From NCBI GenBank assembly GCA_023382385.1, contig JAHDVH010000004.1, positions 148,544 through 212,543 of the forward strand: a DNA stretch of 64,000 nt, in the 5' to 3' direction. The stretch comes from a bacterium. Lineage in GTDB: Bacteria; Electryoneota; RPQS01. The translations under genes were made by a program, and so were the position numbers. The notes beneath the pieces were generated by a model. It was not told where the DNA came from. It was given only the letters and a program-made list of their open reading frames with translations, and did not search any database. Below, piece by piece: positions 44,769-53,826 of the stretch. Numbering within the stretch: position 1 is the stretch's first letter; the number at the start of each line of letters is the position of its first letter.

Positions 44769-46262
44769 ATGGATATTCGCGCACAGGTTTCCATGGTGTT
44801 TCACCTCGACAAATGCATCGGTTGCCATACATGCAGCATTGCCTGCAAGAATGTTTGGACGGATCGTCCCGGTGCCGAGTACATGTGGTGGAACAATGTT
44901 GAAACTAAACCCGGGACGGGATTCCCGCATCGCTGGGAGGACCAGGAACGTTATAAAGGCGGTTGGAAACTAACGGCCGACAAGAAACTCGAACTCAAGT
45001 CCCAGTCGAAGTTGGGAGGGTTGTTCAAACTCTTTTACAATCCGAACCAACCGGGATTAGAGGACTATTACGAGCCATGGACGTACGAATACGAGAATCT
45101 CTTCGACGCACCCGAGTCCGATGATCAGCCAACGGCAAAGCCGATTTCACAGATCACGGGCGAGGAAATGCGAATCGAAGCAGGACCGAACTGGGATGAC
45201 GATTTATCAGGTTCTCCGATGTATGCGGCGAATGATGTTAATTACGACCAGCTTACGCCTGATGAACGGCAGCAGCTGTTCGAGATTCAGCGTGTCGCCT
45301 TCATGTATCTCCCGCGCATTTGCAACCATTGTGCGAATCCAAGCTGCGTGGCATCATGTCCCTCCGGGGCACTTTATAAGCGCGGCGAGGATGGAATTGT
45401 CCTGATTAATCAGGATGTCTGTCGTGGATGGCGTGCGTGTGTCTCGGCCTGTCCGTACAAGAAGATCTACTACAATTGGGTAACGGGAAAATCCGAGAAG
45501 TGCATACTCTGTTACCCCCGGCTTGAGACCGGCCAGGCACCGGCATGCTTTCACTCCTGCGTCGGGCGGATTCGCTACCTCGGTGTGCTGCTTTATGATG
45601 CGGATAGAATCGAGGCGTCCATGCGCACGGCAGATCCGTTACTCGTTGAAGCGCAGCGCGACGTGATCTGTGACCCGAATGATGAAACGGTAATCGCCGC
45701 GGCCCGCGCAAACGGGATCAGTGACGAGATGCTTGAGGCCGCCCGCAAGTCGCCGGTTTACAAGTATGTCGTGCAATGGAAGCTGGCCCTGCCGCTACAC
45801 ATTGAGTATCGAACGATGCCAATGCTCTTCTATGTTCCGCCGCTGCTGCCCGTAATGGGGAAGGACGGTGACCAGCCCTATGATCACGCGGAGGACACAT
45901 TCTTTACGTCGCTTGACAAGGCACGCCTGTCCATCAAGTATCTGGCGAGTCTTTTTAGCGCCGGTAATGAAGCGATTGTCACCGCTTCTCTGAAGAAGCT
46001 TATGGCAGTTCGTTACTATAAGCGGATGCAGGAAGTCGGAGATGTACTGGACGATCGCGTGCGGAGAATCATGAGGGAGGCCGGAACGACCCCAGAGGAA
46101 GCGGAGGAGATCTACTTACTTACGGCAGTGCCCACTGTTCATAAGCGATACGTTCTACCCCCGTTGCAACGCGAGGAGGCCATTGGCTCATTGTGTGAGG
46201 TTCAGGATTGCAAGGGAAGCTGCGGGTTTGGAAAACCCACCGGCGCGGATCGGAGCATGTGA
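44769..46262 (+). CDS. narH: Nitrate reductase iron-sulfur subunit NarH
   Basis: 497 residues. Passes electrons from the membrane subunit to NarG through four clusters. First motif CIGCHTCSIAC (16-26), then CNHCANPSCVASCP. CRGWRACVSACP has Trp in place of a Cys, the hallmark of the 3Fe-4S cluster of NarH, and the last set starts KCILCYPRL. Preceded by GAGGTGATC as ribosome site and overlapping narJ by one base (TGATG). Confidence 0.96.
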   Translation: MDIRAQVSMVFHLDKCIGCHTCSIACKNVWTDRPGAEYMWWNNVETKPGTGFPHRWEDQERYKGGWKLTADKKLELKSQSKLGGLFKLFYNPNQPGLEDYYEPWTYEYENLFDAPESDDQPTAKPISQITGEEMRIEAGPNWDDDLSGSPMYAANDVNYDQLTPDERQQLFEIQRVAFMYLPRICNHCANPSCVASCPSGALYKRGEDGIVLINQDVCRGWRACVSACPYKKIYYNWVTGKSEKCILCYPRLETGQAPACFHSCVGRIRYLGVLLYDADRIEASMRTADPLLVEAQRDVICDPNDETVIAAARANGISDEMLEAARKSPVYKYVVQWKLALPLHIEYRTMPMLFYVPPLLPVMGKDGDQPYDHAEDTFFTSLDKARLSIKYLASLFSAGNEAIVTASLKKLMAVRYYKRMQEVGDVLDDRVRRIMREAGTTPEEAEEIYLLTAVPTVHKRYVLPPLQREEAIGSLCEVQDCKGSCGFGKPTGADRSM

Positions 46263-46798
46263 TGAGGAACCAACACCTCGAACGCACGTGCCAAGATCTC
46301 GCGCTTATCTTAAGCTATCCCGAGAGTGATTACTTATCCGCTCTCGATGAGATGATTCAGTCTAACATCAACAGGAAGGCGCGCAAGTCGCTGCAGGAGT
46401 TTCGTCGCGCCATAGTCGGCATAAACACGCATGATCTGCAGGATCTCTACACGCGAACGTTTGATCTCAATCCCATGTGTTCACCTGCGCTTAGCGTTCA
46501 CCTCTTCGGCGTGGAGAGTTTCAAACGCTCACATCTTATGGTCGGGCTTCTGGATATGTATCGAGATGCGCACTTTCCCAGCAGAGGTGAGTCTGCGGAC
46601 CATATGAGCACCGTTATTCGGTTCCTGCCGTTTACTTCAGAGGAAGAGCGCAGGGACATACTTATGATGATACTCGTGCCCGGGCTTACCAAGATAGCAG
46701 ACTTTTTGGAATCTAAAGACAATCCGTTCGCCCATGCGATAAAGGCGGCAATCGCAGTGTTGAACTTGGAGACCGGTAAGGAGGCAACTTATGCTTGA
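46262..46798 (+). CDS. narJ: Nitrate reductase assembly chaperone NarJ
   Basis: About 178 residues of the TorD/NarJ helical chaperone family, needed to load the Mo cofactor into NarG and attach NarGH to the membrane subunit. Family-like segments: ALILSYPESDYLSALDEM near the N terminus, DLYTRTFDLNPMCSPALSVH (about 63-82) and LPFTSEEERRDILMMILVPG. The start at 46262 is set by the one-base overlap with narH; the end overlaps the narI fusion by eight bases. Confidence 0.92.
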   Translation: MRNQHLERTCQDLALILSYPESDYLSALDEMIQSNINRKARKSLQEFRRAIVGINTHDLQDLYTRTFDLNPMCSPALSVHLFGVESFKRSHLMVGLLDMYRDAHFPSRGESADHMSTVIRFLPFTSEEERRDILMMILVPGLTKIADFLESKDNPFAHAIKAAIAVLNLETGKEATYA

Positions 46799-48107
46799 AT
46801 TGTTTGCATTTGTCGGACTGCCATACGCCGCAATCGTGGTTTGCGTGGTTGGGGTTGTCTGGAGGTTTCGCAATGATCGGTACGGAATCTCATCACTATC
46901 TTCGCAATTCCTCGAGAGCAAAAAACTCTTATGGGGTTCCGCGCCATGGCATATCGGGATTCTCGTTATCTTTCTTGGTCACCTTGTCGCATTCCTGATC
47001 CCCGGCATGTGGCAAAGACTAATGGCCGTTCCCACCCTGCTTATCATTGTGGAGACGATCGGGATAGCGGCGACAGTGCTTTGCCTGTTTGGCCTGGTAG
47101 TGCTCCTCTATCGACGGCTGACGTCTGGTCGCCTGCAAAAAGGCACGCGTTTCGGAGATTTCGCGGTCACGCTGTTGCTCCTGACACAAGTCGGTTTGGG
47201 CCTGATGGTCGCGGGCGGCTACCGTTGGGGTGCGAGTTGGTCAACAGGCACGTTGACGCCGTACGTGTGGAGCCTTATCACCCTTAATCCCGATACTTCG
47301 GTTATCCGCGACATGCCCATTGTGATTCAAGCACATGTTGTCGGCGCATGGCTAATTCTGCTGGTTCTCCCGTTCACCCGTCTGATTCATATGGTGTCGG
47401 TTCCGCTTCAGTATCTGTTCCGATCTCCGCAGAAAGTGGTCTGGAACAACCCGCGCCGAAACACTGCGGCTGTCGCGGCGCGCGTGACTCAGGAGTCACG
47501 GCGACACTTTGTCAAAGCAGCGTTGGGGCTGAGTGCGGCAGGACTCCTGCTTTCAGCGGGTGTTCTTGACAAACTTGGACGATTCTTCCAAATGCCGGGA
47601 CTGCATCACGATGAAGAGGCTAACCTGCTTGAAGCGCGTTTGCGTCGTCTGCAGTTGACCGCCGAAGAGAAGGAGCTTGAACTTGAGCGGATGCGAAGTG
47701 ATCACATTTTTGTGGCCAAACTTTCAGAGCTAAACAACACCGTAGGGAAATACTTTATCGACTACTCGATGCGCCCGGGACTTGCCTTCCGCTCAGAGGA
47801 CGGTTGGCCCATGCTGCTGTCCGCCAAGTGCACACACCTCGGATGCACTGTCGGAAATCAAGTTGACGCGAGCGGCCGTATCCTGTGCCCTTGCCACGTT
47901 TCATACTTTGATATCAAGACCGGAATGCCCAACCCGGGTGCACCTGCAAAGGCGCCGCTCGACCGCATCGCCTGGGTTGTTCGCGATGAGCTTGGCAATG
48001 ACATCGCAACTGAGAGTCCGCGCGGATCCCGCACCGGCCGAATTGATCCGGAACTTGCAGATGGCTATTCACTTTACATTGTCCGATCCTTGTCGGCGGA
48101 GGCATAA
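46791..48107 (+). CDS. narI: NarI cytochrome b fused to a Tat-type Rieske iron-sulfur protein
   Basis: 438 residues. Residues 1-~215 are NarI: five helices with both haem b ligand pairs, His54/His64 (WHIGILVIFLGHL) and His182/His200 (AHVVGAWLILLVLPFTRLIH). A twin-arginine motif SRRHFVKAALG (236-246) then begins a sixth helix, followed by a helical linker (about 275-305). The Rieske domain has CTHLGC (347-352) and CPCH (366-369). NarI ends in the cytoplasm, so the Tat helix would place the Rieske domain in the periplasm. Neighbouring cytochrome b and c genes support a bc-like function. It overlaps narJ by eight bases and the next gene by one. Confidence 0.95.
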   Translation: MLELFAFVGLPYAAIVVCVVGVVWRFRNDRYGISSLSSQFLESKKLLWGSAPWHIGILVIFLGHLVAFLIPGMWQRLMAVPTLLIIVETIGIAATVLCLFGLVVLLYRRLTSGRLQKGTRFGDFAVTLLLLTQVGLGLMVAGGYRWGASWSTGTLTPYVWSLITLNPDTSVIRDMPIVIQAHVVGAWLILLVLPFTRLIHMVSVPLQYLFRSPQKVVWNNPRRNTAAVAARVTQESRRHFVKAALGLSAAGLLLSAGVLDKLGRFFQMPGLHHDEEANLLEARLRRLQLTAEEKELELERMRSDHIFVAKLSELNNTVGKYFIDYSMRPGLAFRSEDGWPMLLSAKCTHLGCTVGNQVDASGRILCPCHVSYFDIKTGMPNPGAPAKAPLDRIAWVVRDELGNDIATESPRGSRTGRIDPELADGYSLYIVRSLSAEA

Positions 48108-49204
48108 TGAAGCGGCCCGTCGTCAAATCTGTATTTGATTTCTTAGCATCGAGGTTGCCTTTTGACAAGCTCGACGTCCGTCACATGATCACCGAGAAGG
48201 AGGTCCCGGTTCACCGGATGTCCTGGGGGTATTATGTCGGCGGACTAGCTCTTTTCTTCTTCATCATTCAAGTATTCACAGGTGTGATGCTGCTGTTCTA
48301 CTACGAACCGACAGTTAGTGAGGCGCATGAATCTGTCGAATACATAACGCACTTCGTGACCATGGGCGGACTCATTCGCAATCTGCATGCATGGTCCGCA
48401 TCGTTCATGATCTTCTGCGTCATCACTCACATGTTGACGGCTTTGGCGATGAAGGCGTTTGCCAAGCCGCGAGAACTCACCTGGATTGCCGGTGTGCTTC
48501 TGCTTTTGATTACGTTCGGATTCGGGTTTACCGGATACTTGCTGCCGTGGAATCAAATAGCGGTCAATGCAACAAAGGTCGGACTGGCCTCAATCGACCA
48601 AATCGGGCAATACCTGCCCGCAGCGCTGTCGCATCTTGCTGAGGATGTGAGGGTGACGATTCAAGGCGCACCGGCCATTGGTCAAGCAACTTTAAGCAGA
48701 TTCTTTGCACTGCATGTCGTCATACTTCCGTTGCTCATTTTTGCGGTGCTCGGACTCCATATCCTATCCGTTCAGTTGCACGGGATGAGTCCCGGCATTG
48801 AAGGGAAGCCGCGCCGCAAGGAGAAGTTCTTTCCGTTCTTCATTCTGAAGGATTTCAAGGAATGGGGCATCGCATTTCTTGTGGTGTTCATCTTAGCATT
48901 GTGCCTTCCTTTTGATTCGCTGTTTCCCTACCCCCTGCTCGAACCGTACAATGCGCTTGGCTCAACACCGGACGGAATTAAACCGGAATGGTATTTCTAT
49001 TTTGTCTACTATCCAATGGAGCTGTTGCCGTTCTGGGTGATCATTGTTGTGATGACGATTGCCACGCTGGGTCTATTCGCAGCTCCGTGGATATTCCGAG
49101 GAACAAGCCACAAAACCATGAGGTGGATTGCATCAGCTATCGCGATGTACATGATTGTCATGACTTTGTTCGGGGAACACATTTACCTTGCCATCAAAGG
49201 ATGA
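48107..49204 (+). CDS. Cytochrome b of a Rieske/cyt b complex (b6-subunit IV fusion form)
   Basis: 365 residues, about seven helices: a b6-like four-helix part plus the three helices of subunit IV. Haem ligands His94/His108 are 13 residues apart inside the pair; His203/His218 are 14 apart, the b6f-type spacing. The quinol-site motif PEWY is at 293-296. With the Rieske domain fused to NarI and the flanking cytochromes c, it would form a quinol-oxidising, proton-moving complex dedicated to the nitrate operon. It overlaps the narI fusion by one base (TAATG). Confidence 0.94.
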   Translation: MKRPVVKSVFDFLASRLPFDKLDVRHMITEKEVPVHRMSWGYYVGGLALFFFIIQVFTGVMLLFYYEPTVSEAHESVEYITHFVTMGGLIRNLHAWSASFMIFCVITHMLTALAMKAFAKPRELTWIAGVLLLLITFGFGFTGYLLPWNQIAVNATKVGLASIDQIGQYLPAALSHLAEDVRVTIQGAPAIGQATLSRFFALHVVILPLLIFAVLGLHILSVQLHGMSPGIEGKPRRKEKFFPFFILKDFKEWGIAFLVVFILALCLPFDSLFPYPLLEPYNALGSTPDGIKPEWYFYFVYYPMELLPFWVIIVVMTIATLGLFAAPWIFRGTSHKTMRWIASAIAMYMIVMTLFGEHIYLAIKG

Positions 49205-49209
49205 TACGT

Positions 49210-49797
49210 ATGAAGACTATCATTCTCTTACTAGCTTTGGTCGCGATTGCGAGCAGCGCATTTGCCTACCCGGAGTTTCAAAGATTCTCGCAGATGAATT
49301 CCGGTCGTCCGATCAATTGCGCAATGTGTCATACGAACGGTGACGGGCCAGAAGGAGCTTCGCGCGGTCAGATAGGAAGTCTAACTCCCGATGAACTCAA
49401 CCGATTGAATGCAGCACGCGGGGCCTTCGCGCCGGGAATCGCAGTTGAAAGTCCAATTTTGAATAGATTCGGCAATGAGATTATAACGAAGATGGGAAAG
49501 ACAAAGTTCCTTGAATTGCGCGCTCATCCGGAGTTGTTGGCGGAAGTGTATGGATTTCAGAGCGATCTGGATAATGATGGAATTCCGGATGCACAAGAAT
49601 ACTTAGAAGGGACGCATCCGCTTAATAAGGTACACGGAAATCCACTTCGACTGTTTCTCCACAACTTAAAAACATACAAGCTTCACGTCATATTAATCAT
49701 ACTTGCTACAGTTGCCGGATTCTATGGATTTAGTCATTTGCTGCACGGCCTTGCCGCAAGCGCCACGACCGAGACACGAGATGACAGAGTATCTTAG
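49210..49797 (+). CDS. Membrane-anchored monohaem cytochrome c
   Basis: About 195 residues. Start placed at 49210 (signal peptide MKTIILLLALVAIASSAFA); the ATG at 49201 would add three residues and overlap the cytochrome b stop. One haem site CAMCH (37-41). Around 120-135 an acidic DLDNDGIPDAQEYLEGTHP matches calcium-binding (EF-hand/thrombospondin-3-like) loops. A C-terminal helix (about 160-180) anchors it. By position it could replace cytochrome c1 or f in the Rieske/cyt b complex. Confidence 0.85.
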   Translation: MKTIILLLALVAIASSAFAYPEFQRFSQMNSGRPINCAMCHTNGDGPEGASRGQIGSLTPDELNRLNAARGAFAPGIAVESPILNRFGNEIITKMGKTKFLELRAHPELLAEVYGFQSDLDNDGIPDAQEYLEGTHPLNKVHGNPLRLFLHNLKTYKLHVILIILATVAGFYGFSHLLHGLAASATTETRDDRVS

Positions 49798-49818
49798 TCG
49801 CATTCAAGAGGTGTAACC

Positions 49819-51339
49819 GTGCAGAATCGTAGAATCGCCATTCAGGTTCTCATCCTGAATACGTTGGCATTCACCATCTGCTTCGCCGGATGGATGATGA
49901 ACGGAGTTCTCATCACCTATCTTGTGGACAACGATATCTTCGTTTGGGACAAAGCACAGATGGGATGGTTGATCGGAATTCCCGTGTTGACCGGGTCGTT
50001 GATGCGCCTGCCGGTCGGAGTGCTTACCGACAAATACGGCGGACGAAGAGTATACACAATCCTTATGCTCATTTCCGCGATTCCGATGTTCATGACCGGA
50101 GCCGCAAATGAATACTATCAGTTTGTCTTCGCAAGTCTGGGTTTCGGACTCACCGGCGCCGCGTTCGCGGTCGGGATCGCGTATACGTCCGTATGGTTTC
50201 CAAAAGAGCGACAAGGAACAGCTCTGGGTATATTTGGAGTCGGCAATGCAGGAGCAGCTTTGACCAGCATGGGTGCGCCGATCCTGTTGAAATGGCTGAC
50301 TGACAACGGATCGCACATTGACGGCTGGCGCATGCTCCCGAAGATTTATGCCGCAGCACTAGTTGTCATGGCCATTATCTTCTACTTTATGACCTACGAG
50401 AAGAAGGTCGAACACTCGGCGGGTTTTACTCTAAGGCAAAGACTTGAGCCGCTAAAGTATGTCAGAGTGTGGAGGTTTGGACTTTACTATTTTCTAGTCT
50501 TTGGCGCCTTCGTCGCTCTCGCGCAATGGCTCGTCCCTTATTACGTGAATGTCTACACAATGAGTGTGGCTTCGGCGGGCTTAATGGCGTCGATCTTCAG
50601 TCTGCCGTCCGGAGTGATTCGCGCTCTCGGCGGTTGGATGTCCGACAAATTTGGAGCGAGACGCGTCATGTACTGGGTCTTGGGTTCGTGTCTGGTCGGT
50701 TGCGCGCTGCTCTGCGTTCCACGGATGGACATTGAATCCCCCGGCTCCGGTGTGACGGCGCTTCGTGCAGGCACCGTCACCTTCGTCTCTGACACATTAA
50801 TCCGAGTGGATCAGCGAGAATACAAAGTTCGACCGGAACCGGCGGCCTGGCGCAAGAACCAAGACAACACGTTTCTGGTCTTTCCTTCCGGCGAATTCTG
50901 GCATGAACCAGCGGTTACAGTTGGAGAGAAAGTTGTCAAGAAGCAACTACTCGCCCGAGGCATCACCCATCTCTACTTTCAGGCGAACATCTGGATATTC
51001 ACATTTCTGGTGTTTGTCGTGGGTATCATGATGGGAATCGGCAAAGCAGCGGTTTATCGCCATATCCCTGACTATTATCCCGATCAGATCGGTGTGGTGG
51101 GTGGTATCGTGGGCGTCGTCGGGGGTTTAGGCGGATTCTTCTGTCCGATTTTGTTTGGCTACATGCTGAAGTGGACAGGTCTTTGGACAACCTCGTGGAT
51201 GTTCCTCGCGGTTCTTTCATTCGTCTGCCTGATCTGGATGCACTATGTCGTTCAGAAGATGATGCATAAGAAGGCTCCCGTCCTGATGCGACACATTGAA
51301 GACAGGATTGATCATCCCGTCGAAACCCAACGTTCCTGA
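49819..51339 (+). CDS. narK: Nitrate/nitrite transporter, NarK type (1)
   Basis: 506 residues, MFS fold with 12 helices. Nitrate-signature glycine helix in the second half: GVVGGIVGVVGGLGGFFCP; the first-half counterpart is GIFGVGNAGAALTSMG. A ~75-residue insertion (about 311-385, from SPGSGVTALRAGTVTF to KKQLLARGITHLYF) lies between helices in the C-terminal half, as seen in some NarK2-type exchangers. GTG start with AAGAGGTG upstream. Likely imports nitrate or exchanges it for nitrite. Confidence 0.93.
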   Translation: MQNRRIAIQVLILNTLAFTICFAGWMMNGVLITYLVDNDIFVWDKAQMGWLIGIPVLTGSLMRLPVGVLTDKYGGRRVYTILMLISAIPMFMTGAANEYYQFVFASLGFGLTGAAFAVGIAYTSVWFPKERQGTALGIFGVGNAGAALTSMGAPILLKWLTDNGSHIDGWRMLPKIYAAALVVMAIIFYFMTYEKKVEHSAGFTLRQRLEPLKYVRVWRFGLYYFLVFGAFVALAQWLVPYYVNVYTMSVASAGLMASIFSLPSGVIRALGGWMSDKFGARRVMYWVLGSCLVGCALLCVPRMDIESPGSGVTALRAGTVTFVSDTLIRVDQREYKVRPEPAAWRKNQDNTFLVFPSGEFWHEPAVTVGEKVVKKQLLARGITHLYFQANIWIFTFLVFVVGIMMGIGKAAVYRHIPDYYPDQIGVVGGIVGVVGGLGGFFCPILFGYMLKWTGLWTTSWMFLAVLSFVCLIWMHYVVQKMMHKKAPVLMRHIEDRIDHPVETQRS

Positions 51340-51362
51340 ACCGTACTTACCATGAGACAATA

Positions 51363-52928
51363 ATGGCAAAAACACTAACATACTGGAACGTCGAGGACGA
51401 CGCCTTTTGGCAAGGCGAAGGAAGGCGAACTGCTTATCGTAATCTCTGGATATCGATTCCGTGCTTGCTGTGCGGCTTCGCAGTCTGGATGTATTGGTCC
51501 ATTGTTACGACGAAGATGCAGGAACTTGGGTTTCAATTCGACCCAGACCCGGCCAAGAACAAGGCCATGCTGTACACACTAATCTCGATTGCGGGACTGA
51601 CCGGCGCGACGCTGCGGATTCCGAACTCTTTCTTCGTAGCATTAAGCGGCGGTCGAAATGTCATAGCGGCGACAACAGCGCTGCTCATCCTGCCCGCCCT
51701 CGGCTTGGGTTTGGCATTGCGCGAACCGGGAACTTCATATTCGACCTTCGTAATTTTATCCGCTCTGTCCGGTATCGGCGGCGGAGCATTCGCGTCATCC
51801 ATGTCGAATATCAGCTTGTTCTTCCCCAAGCGCATACAGGGCACGGCATTAGGACTGAATGCCGGATTGGGAAACCTCGGGGTAAGCGTCATGCAGGTTC
51901 TCTTGCCATTTGTAATGACGTTCGGGATGTTCGGTGCAGCAGGGGGCGAAGCCTGGAAAACCGCCGTTGCCGCAGGAGCACAGCCAGTCGGAACTTTGGT
52001 TTGGATTCAGAACAGCGGATTTGTTTGGGTTCCAATCCTCGGAGTCCTCACCATCCTTGCGTGGGTACTGATGAACAATCTTGCCGTCCATAATGTCGGA
52101 TCAACGCCAGCCGCCATCTCAAAGATGCTCTATCTCTCGCTGCTGGGCTACGCCGGAGCCGCATTAGGATTATATCTTCTTGTCGCGCTCAAAGTGAACA
52201 TGTGGATCGTGCTTCCAATAACCATCATCGTAACGCTTATCCTAATTCGATATCTTTCACCTGCAAAGATTCGTCAGAATCTCAGTAACCAATTTGCCAT
52301 ATTCAAGGTGAAGCACAATTGGGTCATGACATGGCTCTATGTGATGACTTTCGGATCATTCATCGGCTACTCTGCGGCATTTCCCAAGCTCATACAGGAT
52401 GTTTTTGGTTTTCTACCTGATGGAAGTGCGAATCCCAACGCACCTAATCCGTTTGCCTACGCCTGGCTTGGTCCGCTGGTCGGCTCTTTAATCAGACCAG
52501 TCGGCGGATGGCTCTCTGACAAGTTTGGTGGCGCACGCGTGACACATTGGGACACCATACTTATGATTCTTGCAGCGCTCGGCGTCGCCTATAATATTGA
52601 AGCAGCGAGCAACTCGCCAACGCCGGAAGCGTACTTCGTACCTTTTCTGCTCCTATTCTTGCTTTTGTTCATCACGACAGGGATCGGAAACGGGTCGACG
52701 TTCAGAATGATCCCAATCATCTTTGATGCGAAGCACGCGGGTCCGGTCCTCGGGTGGACATCTGCAATCGCCGCCTACGGTGCATTCATCATTCCTAAGG
52801 TGTTCGGAACGCAAATTCAAGCGGGGCATCCCGAGTACGCCTTATACGGATTTGCACTCTACTACGTAAGCTGTCTCGCGGTGAACTGGTGGTTCTACGC
52901 GCGGAAGGGTGCAGAGATTAAGTGTTAG
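51363..52928 (+). CDS. narK: Nitrate/nitrite transporter, NarK type (2)
   Basis: 521 residues, MFS with 12 helices and no large insertion. The N terminus WNVEDDAFWQGEGRRTAYRN resembles NarK1/NarK-type proteins that begin WxPEDxxFW. First nitrate signature GLNAGLGNLGVSVMQ, and PVGGWLSDKFGGARVTHWD after helix 7. Two tandem narK genes (NarK1 symporter and NarK2 exchanger) are a known pairing; which does which is not decided here. Confidence 0.92.
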   Translation: MAKTLTYWNVEDDAFWQGEGRRTAYRNLWISIPCLLCGFAVWMYWSIVTTKMQELGFQFDPDPAKNKAMLYTLISIAGLTGATLRIPNSFFVALSGGRNVIAATTALLILPALGLGLALREPGTSYSTFVILSALSGIGGGAFASSMSNISLFFPKRIQGTALGLNAGLGNLGVSVMQVLLPFVMTFGMFGAAGGEAWKTAVAAGAQPVGTLVWIQNSGFVWVPILGVLTILAWVLMNNLAVHNVGSTPAAISKMLYLSLLGYAGAALGLYLLVALKVNMWIVLPITIIVTLILIRYLSPAKIRQNLSNQFAIFKVKHNWVMTWLYVMTFGSFIGYSAAFPKLIQDVFGFLPDGSANPNAPNPFAYAWLGPLVGSLIRPVGGWLSDKFGGARVTHWDTILMILAALGVAYNIEAASNSPTPEAYFVPFLLLFLLLFITTGIGNGSTFRMIPIIFDAKHAGPVLGWTSAIAAYGAFIIPKVFGTQIQAGHPEYALYGFALYYVSCLAVNWWFYARKGAEIKC

Positions 52929-52964
52929 TTCAGCATCAGTCACACAAATAATTCAGGAAGCACG

Positions 52965-53666
52965 ATGAGCATTTCCCTTGAAACTCCAGTCGGCCAGTTA
53001 GTTGTCGAAAAGCCGGCACGCGCACATGTATTTCAACGTTTTCAAATTGATTACTGCTGCGGTGGCGCGCACTCGCTAGGGGCGGCCTGCGAGGCAAAGA
53101 GCGTTGACCCGCAGCTTGTGCTGTCTGAGATTGCAAGTCAGGACAGCAGAGCGGAGACCCATACAGAACCTGATTGGTCTTTGGTTTCGATGTCTGCGCT
53201 TGTGGACAATATCTTGAGTCAGCACCATGCATATCTGCGGAACGCGCTGCCACACCTCGGTGAGATGGCTGAAAAGGTCTATCGCGTTCACGGGGAAAGT
53301 CATCCCGAGCTTAGAACCATTCTCGAAGTGTATGCCGGGCTGTTTCAGGAGTTGGATTCGCATATGTACAAGGAGGAGAACATACTTTTCCCTGCCATAA
53401 AGCGAATTGAGCAAGGTTCATTGCCACCTGCAGCGGCGGCACAGCTGTTCGGGCCAGTTAGTGTTATGGAGGCCGAGCATGAGTCAGCGGGGCGCGCACT
53501 TGAGAAACTGCGTGAGCTGACTCACGACTATACACCGCCAGAGGGAGCCTGCAACACATTTCGCGGACTCTACGCCGGACTTGAGGAGTTAGAGCTGGAC
53601 TTGCATTGGCATATTCACAAGGAGAACAACATCCTCTTCCCGAGAGCATTGGCAGGCGCAAACTGA
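52965..53666 (+). CDS. ric: Iron-sulfur cluster repair di-iron protein (Ric/ScdA/YtfE)
   Basis: 233 residues. The N-terminal ScdA domain carries the DYCCGG motif (Cys31, Cys32), and a hemerythrin-like four-helix bundle carries the di-iron ligands (ILSQHHAYLR, HMYKEENILFP, EAEHESAG, HWHIHKENNILFP). The family repairs Fe-S centres damaged by nitric oxide and other stress. Its place at the end of the nitrate operon fits protection from NO formed during nitrate or nitrite metabolism. Confidence 0.95.
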   Translation: MSISLETPVGQLVVEKPARAHVFQRFQIDYCCGGAHSLGAACEAKSVDPQLVLSEIASQDSRAETHTEPDWSLVSMSALVDNILSQHHAYLRNALPHLGEMAEKVYRVHGESHPELRTILEVYAGLFQELDSHMYKEENILFPAIKRIEQGSLPPAAAAQLFGPVSVMEAEHESAGRALEKLRELTHDYTPPEGACNTFRGLYAGLEELELDLHWHIHKENNILFPRALAGAN

Positions 53667-53686
53667 TCTACTTAATCACCAATAAA

Positions 53687-53716
53687 AAGCCCCCGCACTC
53701 CTTAGTGCGGGGGCTT
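53687..53716. terminator. Strong bidirectional terminator after ric
   Basis: A perfect 13-bp GC-rich stem AAGCCCCCGCACT / AGTGCGGGGGCTT with loop CCTT, 20 bases after the ric stop. Minus-strand reading ends in a T tract (complement of 53684-53688). It closes the nitrate operon and faces the convergent arsenic/CMP-kinase operon. Confidence 0.9.
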
Positions 53717-53826
53717 CGTATTTGTTTATCTCAAGGCAGTCAAGAATTGTCTAACTTAACCTGTGTTCGCAAACTCACCACATCATGCGCTTGAGTTGTG
53801 CCTTTCGGTGACCGGTCATGAGTGAA

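Noticed and set aside
48988-49209. Upstream extension of the monohaem cytochrome gene
   Set aside because: It lies inside cytochrome b in another frame; the signal peptide begins at 49210.
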